Shown one piece after another: positions 29,471 through 39,745 of a stretch of DNA of 64,000 nt. The first letter of the stretch is position 1, and each line of letters opens with the position of its first letter. The stretch is from Marinobacter mangrovi (GTDB lineage Bacteria; Pseudomonadota; Gammaproteobacteria; Pseudomonadales; Oleiphilaceae), in the NCBI RefSeq assembly GCF_016798325.1, contig NZ_JAERVO010000001.1, positions 372,001-436,000 on the forward strand, in the 5' to 3' direction. A program made the translations under genes and the position numbers. A model generated the notes under the pieces. That model made no database searches. It was given only the letters and a program-made list of their open reading frames with translations, and was not told the DNA's origin.

Positions 29471-31335
29471 CGATGGCCCTGACCCTGTTGCCCCTGACAT
29501 TCCTGTTTCCCCTGGCCGGCTGCCTGATCCTGGCGCTGGGCTATCGCCATCTGGGCGAGCGGGCCAGCGCGGCGGTGGGTTACACCAGTGTTGGCCTCGC
29601 GGCCCTGGTGACCGTGTTCATCGTCATCGATTTCATGTTCGGCGACCAGACGCCCCAGCGGCTGACACTGTGGACCTGGGTCGCGGTGGACCATTTCCGA
29701 CCCACGATCGGCCTGATGCTGGACGGCCTCGCGATCACCATGCTGGGTGTGATCACCGGCGTCGGCTTCCTGATCCACCTGTTCGCAGCCTGGTATATGC
29801 GTGGCGAGGAGGGCATCACCCGCTTCTTCGCCTACATGAACCTGTTTGTCTTCAGCATGGTGCTGCTGGTGCTGGGGGACAACCTGTTGCTGCTGTTCCT
29901 GGGCTGGGAAGGCGTGGGCCTGTGCAGCTACCTGCTGATTGGTTACTACTACGAGCACACCGAGAACGGCATGGCGGCGTTCAAGGCTTTCGTTGTGACC
30001 CGGATCGGGGACATCTTCCTCGCCATCGGCCTGTTCCTGCTGTTCACCGAGCTGGGCACGCTGGACATCGCCACGATTCTCGATAAAGCGCCGGCACTCT
30101 GGCAGAAGGGCAATCCGGTCGTCGAAGCCGCCGCCTTGCTGCTGCTGGGTGGGGCGCTCGGCAAATCCGCCCAGCTGCCGCTCCACACCTGGCTGGCCGA
30201 CGCCATGGCCGGTCCCACACCGGTCTCGGCGTTGATCCACGCCGCCACCATGGTCACCGCCGGGGTGTACCTGATCGCCCGCATGCACGGGCTCTACGAC
30301 CTGGCCCCCACGGCGCAGTACATCGTCGGGCTGATCGGCGCGCTGACGTTGCTGATCGCGGGTTTTGCGGCGCTGGCCCAAACCGACATCAAGCGCATTC
30401 TGGCCTATTCCACCATGAGCCAAATCGGCTACATGTTCCTGGCGCTGGGCGTGGGCGCCTACAGTGCCGCCATTTTCCACCTGATGATCCATGCCTTCTT
30501 CAAGGCGCTGCTGTTCCTGTCGGCCGGCGCAGTCATCATCAGCTGCCACCACGAGCAGGAGATGGCCCGACTGGGTGGGTTGTGGCGCAAGCTGCCATTG
30601 GCCTATGCCGGGTTCGTGATCGGCGGGGCGGCCCTGGCCGCGCTGCCCCTGGTGACCGCCGGTTTCTACAGCAAGGACGAGATCCTCTGGGAGGCCTTTG
30701 CGGCGAAGCAAAGCGGTTTGTTGGCAGCCGGGCTCGTGGGCGCGTTGCTGACCTCGTTCTACACCCTGCGCCTGATCGTTGGGACCTTCCACGGCGAACC
30801 GGGCAGCGACAAGGCCCGGCACGCGGATCCTGGCAAGGGCATCCAGCACGGCCTGCCGCTGATCGTGTTGATGGTGCTGTCGACCTTTATCGGGGCGGGG
30901 ATCACGCCGCCGCTTTCGGACGTCTTGCCGGCGGGACCGGGCGAAGCCACCGAGTCGGGGCATACGGCGCTGGAGCTGATGGCGTCCGCCACGGCGATGG
31001 GTGGGGTATTGATCGCCGGATGGCTGTTCCTGTTCCGGCGGGCATGGCTGGGCCGGGTCGTCGCCCGCGGCCCGGGGGCCTGGTTGTGGCACCTCTGGCA
31101 CAACGCCTGGGGATTCGATGCGCTGTTCGACCGGTTGTTGGTCCGGCCTTATAAGGTCCTGGTGCGATGGCTGCGAGGCGACTTGATCGACGCGCTTTTT
31201 ATGATCCTCGCCGCGCTGGTGCGGGTTTGTAATGCGGTGTTGGTCAGAACCCAGACCGGCCGGCTGCGGACCTACGCCACCTCCATGGTGCTCGGGGCCG
31301 CTCTGGTGCTGCTGGCGCTGGCGATGGGGTACTGA
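29467..31335 (+). CDS. nuoL: NADH-quinone oxidoreductase subunit L
   Basis: A 622-residue antiporter-like subunit with about 16 helices and the long lateral helix near the C-terminus. [55 protein letters not shown] and [16 protein letters not shown] contain conserved proton-channel residues. It is the distal proton pump of complex I. The start overlaps nuoK by four bases. Length is close to the usual 613. Confidence 0.96.
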   Translation: MTMALTLLPLTFLFPLAGCLILALGYRHLGERASAAVGYTSVGLAALVTVFIVIDFMFGDQTPQRLTLWTWVAVDHFRPTIGLMLDGLAITMLGVITGVGFLIHLFAAWYMRGEEGITRFFAYMNLFVFSMVLLVLGDNLLLLFLGWEGVGLCSYLLIGYYYEHTENGMAAFKAFVVTRIGDIFLAIGLFLLFTELGTLDIATILDKAPALWQKGNPVVEAAALLLLGGALGKSAQLPLHTWLADAMAGPTPVSALIHAATMVTAGVYLIARMHGLYDLAPTAQYIVGLIGALTLLIAGFAALAQTDIKRILAYSTMSQIGYMFLALGVGAYSAAIFHLMIHAFFKALLFLSAGAVIISCHHEQEMARLGGLWRKLPLAYAGFVIGGAALAALPLVTAGFYSKDEILWEAFAAKQSGLLAAGLVGALLTSFYTLRLIVGTFHGEPGSDKARHADPGKGIQHGLPLIVLMVLSTFIGAGITPPLSDVLPAGPGEATESGHTALELMASATAMGGVLIAGWLFLFRRAWLGRVVARGPGAWLWHLWHNAWGFDALFDRLLVRPYKVLVRWLRGDLIDALFMILAALVRVCNAVLVRTQTGRLRTYATSMVLGAALVLLALAMGY

Positions 31336-31376
31336 ATGGCTGAAGGGATGACACTGATGCAGGAGCACAAGGCACT

Positions 31377-32924
31377 ATGATTCTCGTCTGGCTGATCCTG
31401 ATCCCGTTTATTGGCGGGCTGTTCTGCTGGCGTGCCGAGCGCTGGGGCGACAAGGTGCCGCGTTGGATTGCGCTGGCCACCATGCTGTTGGTGCTGATCA
31501 CCACGCTGGTGCTCTGGTGGCAGGGCGATTACCAGTTGCCCAAGACTGGCAGCCCCGAGGCCGTGCGCTGGGCGATTGAATGGCATGTGCCGTGGATACC
31601 GCGCTTCGGCATCGATATTCACCTGGCGATGGACGGCCTGTCGCTGATCCTGATTGCGCTGACCGGCCTGCTGGGGGCGCTGGCGGTGATCTGCTCCTGG
31701 AAGGAGATCTCCAACCGGGTCGGTTTCTTTCACCTGAACCTGCTCTTTATCCTCGGCGGGGTGGTGGGTGTGTTCCTGTCCATCGACCTGTTCCTGTTCT
31801 TCTGTTTCTGGGAAATGATGCTGGTCCCCATGTACTTCCTGATCGCCCTGTGGGGACACAGCGGCTCCGCCGGCAAGACCCGGATCCGGACGGCGACCAA
31901 GTTCTTCATCTACACCCAGGCCAGCGGGCTATTGATGCTGGTGGCTATCCTGGCGCTGGTCTTTGCCCATCACGCCAGCAGCGGCGTCTACACCTTCAGC
32001 TACCTGGAGTTGCTGGGTACACCCATGTCCGAGACGTTTGCCTACTGGCTGATGCTGGGTTTCTTTATCGCGTTCGCGGTGAAGCTGCCGGTGGTGCCGC
32101 TGCACGGCTGGTTGCCGGACGCCCACGCCCAGGCGCCGACGGCAGGCAGCGTGGATCTGGCGGGGATTCTGCTGAAGACGGCGGCCTACGGCATGCTGCG
32201 CTTCTGCCTGCCTCTGTTCCCGGAGGCCTCACAGGCGTTCGCCCCGGTGGCGATGGCGCTCGGGGTGATCGGTATCTTCTACGGGGCGCTGCTGGCGGCC
32301 GGTCAGCAGGACGTCAAACGGTTGATTGCCTACACCAGCATCTCCCACATGGGGTTCGTGCTGATCGGCATCTACGCCGGCACATCCATTGCCCTGCAAG
32401 GGGTGATCGTGTTGATGGTCGCCCACGCGTTCTCGGCCGCCGGCCTGTTCATACTCAGTGGTCAGCTCTATGAGCGGGTGCATACCCGCGATTTGCGACT
32501 GATGGGCGGCCTTTGGGGGCGCATCGACAAACTGCCGGTGTTCACACTCTGCTTTGTGGCCGCCTCGCTGGGCATGCCGGGCACGGCCAATTTCATCGGT
32601 GAATTCCTGGTGCTTTTCGGCACTTTCCCGGTGGCGCCGATCGTGACCGTACTGGCCAGTGTCAGCATGGTGCTGGCGGTGCTCTATTCGTTGCTGATCA
32701 TGCAGCGCGTCCACTTCGGACCGCCACAGGGGGAAGTGCATTTCTCCGGGCTCGACTGGCGGGAATATTCCATGATGCTGAGTCTGGTGGCCCTGGTGCT
32801 TTTCTTCGGGTTTTATCCGCAGCTGCTGGTGGATACGACACTGGCCGTGACCAATGAAGTTCACCAGCTGTTTACCTCCGGCGCCGTGGGCGCGGCCATT
32901 CAATCCCTGGCGGAGGCGCGCTGA
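31377..32924 (+). CDS. nuoM: NADH-quinone oxidoreductase subunit M
   Basis: A 515-residue antiporter-like subunit. FCFWEMMLVPMYFLI carries the conserved membrane glutamate, and KLPVVPLHGWLPDAHAQAPTAGSVDLAGILLKTAAYG and LIAYTSISHMGFVLIG are the proton-channel regions. It lies 41 bp after nuoL. Its TGA shares one base with the nuoN start. Confidence 0.96.
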   Translation: MILVWLILIPFIGGLFCWRAERWGDKVPRWIALATMLLVLITTLVLWWQGDYQLPKTGSPEAVRWAIEWHVPWIPRFGIDIHLAMDGLSLILIALTGLLGALAVICSWKEISNRVGFFHLNLLFILGGVVGVFLSIDLFLFFCFWEMMLVPMYFLIALWGHSGSAGKTRIRTATKFFIYTQASGLLMLVAILALVFAHHASSGVYTFSYLELLGTPMSETFAYWLMLGFFIAFAVKLPVVPLHGWLPDAHAQAPTAGSVDLAGILLKTAAYGMLRFCLPLFPEASQAFAPVAMALGVIGIFYGALLAAGQQDVKRLIAYTSISHMGFVLIGIYAGTSIALQGVIVLMVAHAFSAAGLFILSGQLYERVHTRDLRLMGGLWGRIDKLPVFTLCFVAASLGMPGTANFIGEFLVLFGTFPVAPIVTVLASVSMVLAVLYSLLIMQRVHFGPPQGEVHFSGLDWREYSMMLSLVALVLFFGFYPQLLVDTTLAVTNEVHQLFTSGAVGAAIQSLAEAR

Positions 32925-34360
32925 TGCTGACGAAGACCGACATGATGGCATTGACCCCCGTCATCCTGGTGTGCGCCACGGCGATCACCGTGATGCTCGG
33001 CATCGCCTGGCGCCGTCAGCACGCGGTAACGGTCCTGGTCTCGGCCGTCGGGTTGAATATCGCGTTGCTGTCGCTGTTCCTGTTCGGAGAGCTGGGGACG
33101 GTGCGCACGCCCATGCTGGTTTTTGACGGCGTGACGATACTGGGGATGGGCATGGTGCTGGTGTCGTCGCTGGCCTGTGCCACCTTCAGTCACGCCTATC
33201 TGGACGGCTATCCGGGGGCCCGGGAAGAGTTCTACCTGTTGCTGCTGTGTGCCGCTGCCGGCGGCATGGTGCTGACCGCCGCGGACCATCTCGCCACGCT
33301 GTTCTTCGGCCTGGAACTGCTGTCCATGCCGCTCTACGGGATGCTGGCGTACACCTTCCGCGACCGTAATTCTCTGGAGGCCGGGATCAAGTACCTGGTG
33401 TTGTCGGCCACCGCCACCGCCTTCCTGTTGTTCGGGATGGCGCTGCTGTATGCGCAGACGGGGCATCTGGATATTCCGGGCCTGGTCGAAGGGATGAGTG
33501 GTGGTGTCGGGCCCTGGGCACTCGCGGGCGTCGGGCTGGTGCTGGTGGGCCTGTGTTTCAAGTTGTCGATTATTCCGTTCCATCTCTGGACGCCGGACGT
33601 CTATCAGGGCGGGCCGGGGCCGGCGGTGACGTTCCTGGCCACGGCCAGCAAGGTGGCGGCGTTTATCGTCCTGTTGCGGATCGTCGAAGCGATCCCGGCG
33701 TTTCATGGCGCGCAGGCCCAGACGCTGTTGGCGGGCCTGGCGTTACTGACCATGCTGGCCGGCAATGTGCTGGCGCTGCTCCAGGCCAACATCAAACGCC
33801 TGCTGGGGTATTCCTCCATCGCTCACTTCGGCTACCTGCTGGTTGCAATCGTGGTGGCGGACAAGCTGGCGGTGGAAACCGGCGGTATTTACCTGATCAC
33901 TTATCTGGTCACCACATTGGGGGCCTTCGGGGTCGTGACCCTGCTGTCGAGCCCCTACGGCGGCGACGATGCCTCGGCATTGCATCACTATCGCGGCCTG
34001 TTCTGGCGTCGGCCTTATCTGGCGGCGGTGCTCACGGTCGCCATGCTCTCACTGGCAGGCATCCCGTTTACCGCCGGTTTCATCGGCAAGTTCTACATCA
34101 TCGCGCTGGGCGTGGAAGCGCAACGCTGGTGGCTGGTGGCCGGCATCGTGCTGGGCAGTGCCATCGGCCTGTATTACTACCTGCGGGTCACCATCACCCT
34201 CTACCTGATGGAGCCCGGTATGCAGCGGCGGGATGCACCCAATGACTGGGGGCTCCGGGCCGGAGGCCTGGTGGTCTTGCTGCTGGCGGTGCTGATGATC
34301 CTGATGGGCGTTTATCCGGCACCTGTGGTGCACTGGATGTCATTGCTGTCCCTGGCCTGA
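32924..34360 (+). CDS. nuoN: NADH-quinone oxidoreductase subunit N
   Basis: A 478-residue third antiporter-like subunit. FGLELLSMPLYGMLAY, FKLSIIPFHLWTPDVYQGGPGPAVTFLATASK and LLGYSSIAHFGYLLVA mark it. It ends the 13-gene operon, giving a complete complex I (A, B, CD, E-N). No strong terminator follows; a small hairpin GATACC-GTCG-GGTATC at 34469-34484 without a T-run is the only structure seen before ectD. Confidence 0.96.
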   Translation: MLTKTDMMALTPVILVCATAITVMLGIAWRRQHAVTVLVSAVGLNIALLSLFLFGELGTVRTPMLVFDGVTILGMGMVLVSSLACATFSHAYLDGYPGAREEFYLLLLCAAAGGMVLTAADHLATLFFGLELLSMPLYGMLAYTFRDRNSLEAGIKYLVLSATATAFLLFGMALLYAQTGHLDIPGLVEGMSGGVGPWALAGVGLVLVGLCFKLSIIPFHLWTPDVYQGGPGPAVTFLATASKVAAFIVLLRIVEAIPAFHGAQAQTLLAGLALLTMLAGNVLALLQANIKRLLGYSSIAHFGYLLVAIVVADKLAVETGGIYLITYLVTTLGAFGVVTLLSSPYGGDDASALHHYRGLFWRRPYLAAVLTVAMLSLAGIPFTAGFIGKFYIIALGVEAQRWWLVAGIVLGSAIGLYYYLRVTITLYLMEPGMQRRDAPNDWGLRAGGLVVLLLAVLMILMGVYPAPVVHWMSLLSLA

Positions 34361-34579
34361 GGGTTGGCGGTGTGTCAACTCTGGCGATCCTTGATGTTCT
34401 CAATCGATGTCCTCAAGTCTGGTGGTATCGGGCCGAAGGCCCCCATACGCAGAGCCGACAATGCTCCGGATACCGTCGGGTATCTGCCTGATTTTGCATT
34501 ACGGGTTGTGGTTTACCTGATGTCACTCCGGATCGGCTGACATTTCCCTGCCAAGCAGGAAAATCGAGGTTAATCCGCT

Positions 34580-35530
34580 ATGACAAACTCAAAAGATCCG
34601 TTTCCTTCACGCCTGAAAGAAAAGAAAGCACCGTTTGTTCGCACGGACCCCATTGTGCACGCACGCAACCAGTGGCGTTGGGAAGGTCCGTTGGACGAGG
34701 TGGCACTGTCGCGCTATGAGCGCGACGGGTTCCTCTGGTTCAGCGGCTTTTTCTCCCAGGAACAGATGACGCCGTTTTTCGATGAGCTGAAGGCGATGGC
34801 CAAGGACAAGGCGCTGATGAAGTCGGAACAGGTCATCACCGATCCCAACTCGGGAGACATCCGCTCCGTGTTCGGCATGCATCAGCTCTCCGATCATTTT
34901 GACCGCCTGACTCGCGATCCGCGCATTCTCGGTATGGTGCGCCAGTTGCTGGGCAGCGAGGTCTATATCCACCAGTCCCGGATCAACGACAAGTTCGGTT
35001 TCCAGGGCAGCGGGTTCGATTGGCACTCGGATTTCGAGACCTGGCACGCCGAGGATGGCATGCCGAGAATGCGGGCCGTCAGTGCGTCCCTGATGCTGAC
35101 GGACAACAACGAGTTCAACGGCCCGCTGATGCTGATTCCCGGGTCACACCGCTGGTTCGTGCCCTGCGTCGGGGAGACGCCCGATATGAACTGGACGGAT
35201 TCGCTGAAGGCTCAGCGCCTTGGCGTGCCGGATCGGGAATCCCTGGCCAAGTTGGCTGACCAGGGCGGTATCCAGGCACCGAAGGGACCGGCCGGCTCGT
35301 TGCTTCTGTTCGAGTGCAACACGTTGCACGCGTCCAACGAGAACATGTCACCCTGGCCGCGCTCGAACCTGTTTTTCGTGTATAACAGCGTCGAAAACAC
35401 GCTGGGAGAGCCCTACGCCGCACCCCGGGCTCGCCCGGAATTCCTGGCCGCCCGGGAAGAGTGTGAGAGCCTGACCATGTATGACGAGTTCCCGGAACTG
35501 GCCAACCAGGGCGTCAGTCCGTTGCACTAG
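34580..35530 (+). CDS. ectD: Ectoine hydroxylase
   Basis: A 316-residue Fe(II)/2-oxoglutarate dioxygenase. The EctD signature FDWHSDFETWHAEDGMP spans residues 146-162; iron ligands are His149, Asp151 and His250 (FECNTLHASNENMSPWPRSN). It converts ectoine to 5-hydroxyectoine, a compatible solute made under salt or heat stress. No ectABC genes are in the window, so ectD is a stand-alone gene here and the product ectoine must be made elsewhere or imported. The stop codon is part of a CTAG shared with ychJ on the other strand. The EctD assignment over other phytanoyl-CoA dioxygenases is supported by the signature. Confidence 0.92.
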   Translation: MTNSKDPFPSRLKEKKAPFVRTDPIVHARNQWRWEGPLDEVALSRYERDGFLWFSGFFSQEQMTPFFDELKAMAKDKALMKSEQVITDPNSGDIRSVFGMHQLSDHFDRLTRDPRILGMVRQLLGSEVYIHQSRINDKFGFQGSGFDWHSDFETWHAEDGMPRMRAVSASLMLTDNNEFNGPLMLIPGSHRWFVPCVGETPDMNWTDSLKAQRLGVPDRESLAKLADQGGIQAPKGPAGSLLLFECNTLHASNENMSPWPRSNLFFVYNSVENTLGEPYAAPRARPEFLAAREECESLTMYDEFPELANQGVSPLH

Positions 35531-35988
35531 TCCTTCCGGGTTAGACAGCAGGCCTTGAATTTACGGCCGCTCCCGCAGGGGCAGCGGTCGTTACGCCCGG
35601 GCTTGAGGAGCCCCTGTTCCGGTCTGCCGCTGTGATAGAACCAGTGAGCGTCCTGCTGGTAGAACGTGGACGTTTCTTCGAGGTATCCCCACTGGCCCCG
35701 TTCCCTGAAAACCGCGCGAAAATGCACCGAGCCTTCGTGACCGAACTGCTCGCTGCTGAAAATTTGCAGGCTGGTCCAGTCCGGCGCGTCCGACAGATCC
35801 AGGTCTTTTGGCCGTGTTTCCGGGTGCCAGGACCTGAGAAGGTAGGGGACGTCCTTCAGGACAAAAGCACTGAACCGGGACCGCATGAGCGCTTCCGGGG
35901 AAGAAGCCGGTGCACCGGCATGAAGTGGTCCGCAACAGCCGCCATAGGTGGTACCGCTTCCGCAAGGGCAGGTTTGGTCCTGATCCAT
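35527..35988 (-). CDS. ychJ: YchJ family protein with SEC-C motifs
   Basis: A 153-residue protein of the UPF0225/YchJ family. Two SEC-C zinc motifs frame it: CPCGSGTTYGGCC near the N-terminus and CPCGSGRKFKACC at the C-terminus. The middle part (SRFSAFVLKDVPYLLRSWHPETRP) is an NTF2-like domain. The function is unknown. ATG 35988 is chosen over upstream codons because GGGAG lies 8 bases before it. Its 3' end meets ectD tail to tail with a 4-bp overlap. Confidence 0.9.
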   Translation of the reverse strand: MDQDQTCPCGSGTTYGGCCGPLHAGAPASSPEALMRSRFSAFVLKDVPYLLRSWHPETRPKDLDLSDAPDWTSLQIFSSEQFGHEGSVHFRAVFRERGQWGYLEETSTFYQQDAHWFYHSGRPEQGLLKPGRNDRCPCGSGRKFKACCLTRKD

Positions 35989-36017
35989 ATCGAATTCTCC
36001 CGATGACACTGGAAACG

Positions 36018-36052
36018 AAAAAAAACGCCAGCTCAGGGAGCTGGCGTTTTTT
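36018..36052 (-). terminator. Rho-independent terminator after acnB (bidirectional shape)
   Basis: AACGCCAGCTC and GAGCTGGCGTT form an 11-bp stem with a 3-nt loop. On the minus strand eight T residues follow, ending the acnB transcript 33 bp past its stop. Six T residues on the plus strand mean it could also stop transcripts from ectD. Confidence 0.9.
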
Positions 36053-36084
36053 CGGGCTGGGCCCAATGGAGTCTACCCGAAGGC

Positions 36085-38679
36085 TCAGGCCACAGTGGCT
36101 TCTGAGGCCTTCTTGGTGTAGTTCTCCATCTGGTCGAAGTTGAGATAGCGATAGATCTCTTTCGACATGCTGTTCAGGTCCTTGGCGTACTCCATGTACT
36201 CCGCCGGAGTCGGGAGTTTGCCCAGTACCGCACCAACCGCGGCCAGCTCGGCAGAGGTCAGGTACACGTTGGCACCATCACCGAGACGGTTCGGGAAGTT
36301 ACGGGTGGAGGTGGACAGGACCGTGGACTTCGGTGCGACCCGCGCCTGGTTACCCATGCACAGGGAGCAGCCCGGCATCTCGGTGCGGACACCGGCGGTG
36401 CCGTAGGTGTTGAAGTAGCCTTCTTCCATCAGCTGCTCCTGGTCCATCTTGGTCGGCGGAGACATCCACAGACGGGTGCTCAACGCGCCCTTGTGTTGCT
36501 CCAGCAGCTTACCCGCAGCGCGGAAGTGACCGATGTTGGTCATGCAGGAACCGATGAACACTTCGTCCACCTTGTCGCCGGCGACTTCGGACAGGAACTT
36601 GGCATCGTCCGGGTCGTTCGGGCAGCAGACGATCGGCTCCTTGATGTCGGCCAGGTCGATCTCGATGACGTGAGAGTACTCGGCGTCCTTGTCGGCACGC
36701 ATCAGGCTCGGGTTGGCCAGCCACTCTTCCATCTTCTGGGCACGACGCTCCAGGGTGCGCGGATCGCCATAACCTTCGGCAATCATCCAGCGCAGCATCA
36801 CGATGTTGGAGCGCAGGTACTCAGCCACGGAATCTTCGGACAGGTTGATGGTGCAACCGGCCGCGGAACGCTCGGCAGAGGCGTCAGACAGCTCGAACGC
36901 CTGCTCGACGGTCAGGTGCTCCAGGCCTTCGATTTCCAGGATGCGACCGGAGAATTCGTTGATCTTGCCCTTCTTCTCAACGGTCAGCATGCCTTGCTTG
37001 ATGCCGTAAAGCGGAATCGCGTGGACCAGGTCACGCAGGGTGATACCCGGCTGCATGTCGCCCTTGAAGCGCACCAGAACGGATTCCGGCATATCCAGCG
37101 GCATCACACCGGTCGCCGCGGCAAACGCCACCAGACCGGAACCGGCCGGGAAGGAGATGCCCATCGGGAAACGGGTGTGGGAGTCACCACCGGTACCGAC
37201 GGTGTCCGGCAGCAGCATGCGGTTCAGCCAGGAGTGGATGATGCCGTCACCCGGACGCAGGGCGACGCCGCCACGGGTCTGGATGAAGTCCGGCATGGTG
37301 TGCTGCATTTCCACGTCGACCGGCTTCGGATAGGCCGCTGTGTGGCAGAAGGACTGCATGACCAGGTCAGACTGGAAGCCCAGGCAGGCCAGGTCTTTCA
37401 GCTCGTCCCGGGTCATCGGGCCGGTGGTGTCCTGGGAACCGACGGTGGTCATTTCCGGCTCGCAGTAAGTGCCCGGGCGAACGCCTTTGCCTTCTTCCAG
37501 GCCGCAGGCCTTGCCGACCATCTTCTGGGCCAGGGTGAAGCCCTTGGTGCCGGCTTCCGGATCTTTCGGCAGACGGAACACGTCGGTGGCGCCCAGACCC
37601 AGTGCTTCGCGGGCCTTGTTGGTCAGGCCACGACCGATGATCAGCGGGATACGACCGCCGGCCTGAACTTCGTCCAGGATCACTTCGGACTTGAAGTCGA
37701 ACTCGGAGATGGTCTCACCGGCTTCGTTCAGGATCTTGCCTTCGTACGGGCGAATGTCGATGACGTCGCCCATGTTCATGTTGTCGACCGGAGCCTCGAA
37801 TACCAGGGCGCCCGCGTCTTCCATGGTGTTGAAGAAGATCGGAGCCACCTTGTTCCCGATGCAGACACCACCGGCGCGCTTGTTCGGCACACCCGGGATG
37901 TCTTCGCCGAAGTACCACAGCACGGAGTTGGTGCCGGATTTACGGGAGGAACCGGTGCCCACAACGTCACCCACGAAGGCAACCGGCAGACCCTTGGACT
38001 GGATCTCCTCGATCTGCTTGATCGGGCCGGTCACGCCGGGCTCTTCCGGCTTCAGGCCATCGCGTTCCATCTTGTACATGGCGCGGGCGTGCAACGGGAT
38101 ATCCGGGCGGGACCAGGCATCCGGAGCCGGGGACAGGTCGTCGGTGTTGGTTTCACCGGTTACCTTGAAGACCACCATCTTGGTGCTCTCGGGGACCTTC
38201 TTCTTGTTGGTGAACCACTCGGCATTGGCCCAGGATTCGATGACGGATTTGGCAACGGCGTTGCCGGCGTCCATCTTTTCCTTGACGTCGTTGAAGGCGT
38301 CAAACATCAGCAGGGTTTTCTTCAGCTGCTTACCGGCCAGTTCGGCCAGTTCCGCGTTATCCAGCAGCTCGACCAGCGTGGCGATGTTGTAGCCACCCTG
38401 CATCATGCCCAGCAGCTCGACGGCCTTGTTCTTGTCGATCAGGGGAGAGGACGCTTCGTCCTTGACGATGGCGGTCAGGAAAGCGGCCTTGACATAGGCG
38501 GCTTCGTCAACGCCCGGCGGAATGCGATTTTCCAGCAGGTAAACCAGTTCCTCTTCTTCACCGGCCGGCGGGTTCTTCAGCAGCTCAACCAGTGCAGCCG
38601 TTTGCTCGGCGTTCAGGGGCTTGGGAGGAATGCCCAGTGCCGCGCGCTCTTCAACGTGTTTACGATACTCTTCTAACAC
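36085..38679 (-). CDS. acnB: Aconitate hydratase B (bifunctional with 2-methylisocitrate dehydratase)
   Basis: An 864-residue AcnB. The N-terminus [26 protein letters not shown] matches the family exactly at the GTG start 38679 (GAGGG upstream). [41 protein letters not shown] and [23 protein letters not shown] are hallmarks. The [4Fe-4S] ligands are Cys712 (GSCMTN), Cys771 and Cys774 (GCSLCMGNQ). It isomerises citrate to isocitrate in the TCA and glyoxylate cycles; the window also holds malate synthase G. It is transcribed alone. Confidence 0.97.
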   Translation of the reverse strand: MLEEYRKHVEERAALGIPPKPLNAEQTAALVELLKNPPAGEEEELVYLLENRIPPGVDEAAYVKAAFLTAIVKDEASSPLIDKNKAVELLGMMQGGYNIATLVELLDNAELAELAGKQLKKTLLMFDAFNDVKEKMDAGNAVAKSVIESWANAEWFTNKKKVPESTKMVVFKVTGETNTDDLSPAPDAWSRPDIPLHARAMYKMERDGLKPEEPGVTGPIKQIEEIQSKGLPVAFVGDVVGTGSSRKSGTNSVLWYFGEDIPGVPNKRAGGVCIGNKVAPIFFNTMEDAGALVFEAPVDNMNMGDVIDIRPYEGKILNEAGETISEFDFKSEVILDEVQAGGRIPLIIGRGLTNKAREALGLGATDVFRLPKDPEAGTKGFTLAQKMVGKACGLEEGKGVRPGTYCEPEMTTVGSQDTTGPMTRDELKDLACLGFQSDLVMQSFCHTAAYPKPVDVEMQHTMPDFIQTRGGVALRPGDGIIHSWLNRMLLPDTVGTGGDSHTRFPMGISFPAGSGLVAFAAATGVMPLDMPESVLVRFKGDMQPGITLRDLVHAIPLYGIKQGMLTVEKKGKINEFSGRILEIEGLEHLTVEQAFELSDASAERSAAGCTINLSEDSVAEYLRSNIVMLRWMIAEGYGDPRTLERRAQKMEEWLANPSLMRADKDAEYSHVIEIDLADIKEPIVCCPNDPDDAKFLSEVAGDKVDEVFIGSCMTNIGHFRAAGKLLEQHKGALSTRLWMSPPTKMDQEQLMEEGYFNTYGTAGVRTEMPGCSLCMGNQARVAPKSTVLSTSTRNFPNRLGDGANVYLTSAELAAVGAVLGKLPTPAEYMEYAKDLNSMSKEIYRYLNFDQMENYTKKASEATVA

Positions 38680-39054
38680 GGTAAGACCCTCATCAGTTTG
38701 GAGACCCTGCTGTGTACAAAGGAGGCACTGAATAAATAGATTACGGTTCCTTCCAGACGGCGCGCGGCGAGAGCGGGGAAGGGCAAGTTACTTATTCAGT
38801 GGCTCCTGTTGAATTGCAGGGGGTTATTGGTGACCCGGGCATCGACTCTGATGTCCAGGCAGTGTCCCGTCCGGCTAATTCACTCGTTTCAGGGCGTGCC
38901 GATCACTGGGTCAGGGCGACCCGCGAGAGGCAACGGATGAATGAGCTAGCCCCACAGGACTCCGGTTACAGGCACGGAATTCTATCGGAAATCACTGACA
39001 AAGTTAAGATGGACTCATGTGGGTGAGTTTGTCATGCGACTCCATGGGCTTGTG
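38680..39054. other. Intergenic region between divergent acnB and miaE
   Basis: No gene is seen in this stretch. It contains the imperfect 15-bp inverted repeat at 38721-38806. A clear acnB promoter could not be chosen; AT-rich segments around 38729-38742 are the likeliest -10 region on the minus strand. Confidence 0.45.
38721..38806. repeat. Imperfect 15-bp inverted repeat upstream of acnB
   Basis: GGAGGCACTGAATAA at 38721-38735 and TTATTCAGTGGCTCC at 38792-38806 are reverse complements with one mismatch, separated by 56 bp. The left arm begins 42 bp upstream of the acnB start codon. This could be a paired operator or a remnant of an inverted duplication. Confidence 0.6.
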
Positions 39055-39060
39055 TATAAT
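39055..39060 (+). promoter_or_regulatory. Consensus -10 element of miaE
   Basis: TATAAT is a perfect -10 with start of transcription expected near 39067, 24 nt before the miaE ATG. The best -35 (TTGTCA at 39029-39034) is 20 bp away, longer than ideal. The element lies inside an in-frame upstream extension beginning at GTG 39019, which argues against that start. Confidence 0.5.
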
Positions 39061-39090
39061 GCGCCGCGAACACAGCCAGATAATGGAATT

Positions 39091-39705
39091 ATGCAATCCG
39101 CTCTCGACGATATTCACGCCTTCCTTCCCTGTCGCACCCCGGACACCTGGATCGGGAATGCGCTGGAAAATCAGGAAGTTTTGCTGATTGACCACGCCCA
39201 CTGCGAGAAAAAGGCGGCGTCGACAGCGCTCAGCCTGATGTATCGCTATGTGGACAATCCTGACCTGCTGCACAAGATGTCGCGTTTGGCCCGTGAAGAG
39301 CTGCGCCACTTCGAGCAGGTGCTCTCGATCATGAAAAAGCGGGGCGTGACCTACGACCACCTGACGCCCGCTCGTTACGCGGCCGAACTGCGCAAGGAGG
39401 TCCGTAGCGATGATCCGGGACGGCTGGTCGATGTCCTGATTGTTGGCGCCATTATTGAGGCCCGGTCTTGCGAACGGTTTGCTGCGCTGGCGCCGCACCT
39501 GGATGAGACGCTGGCAGACTTCTACACCAGTCTGCTCAAATCCGAAGCGCGGCATTACCGGGATTATCTGACGCTGGCGGAGAAGGCGGCCGGGACATCC
39601 ATCAGCGATCGTGTGGAAATCTTCCTTAATATAGAGAAGGACCTGATCGAACGACCGGACAGCGAATTCCGCTTCCACAGCGGGCCGGTAACGTCTCCTC
39701 TATAG
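39091..39705 (+). CDS. miaE: tRNA-(ms2io6A) hydroxylase MiaE
   Basis: A 204-residue di-iron hydroxylase of the ferritin-like fold. Iron-binding helices are visible: EVLLIDHAHCEKKAASTALSL, REELRHFEQVL, GAIIEARSCERF and KSEARHYRDYL, with the usual E/ExxH pattern. It hydroxylates the isopentenyl group of the hypermodified adenosine at position 37 of tRNAs. ATG 39091 gives the family's normal length and lies after the TATAAT element. It converges with the LysR gene 41 bp away. Confidence 0.92.
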   Translation: MQSALDDIHAFLPCRTPDTWIGNALENQEVLLIDHAHCEKKAASTALSLMYRYVDNPDLLHKMSRLAREELRHFEQVLSIMKKRGVTYDHLTPARYAAELRKEVRSDDPGRLVDVLIVGAIIEARSCERFAALAPHLDETLADFYTSLLKSEARHYRDYLTLAEKAAGTSISDRVEIFLNIEKDLIERPDSEFRFHSGPVTSPL

Positions 39706-39745
39706 ACTGAAGGGAATCGTACCGGCGCACTTCATTCGGCGATTG

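Noticed and set aside
29416-31368. A 650-codon open frame on the minus strand opposite nuoL
   Set aside because: The product is rich in Gln, His and Gly with no motif, typical of an antisense shadow of a GC-rich membrane-protein gene; nuoL is clear on the plus strand.
36493-38676. A 727-codon open frame on the plus strand opposite acnB
   Set aside because: It is an antisense shadow; acnB on the minus strand is unambiguous with all cluster cysteines present.
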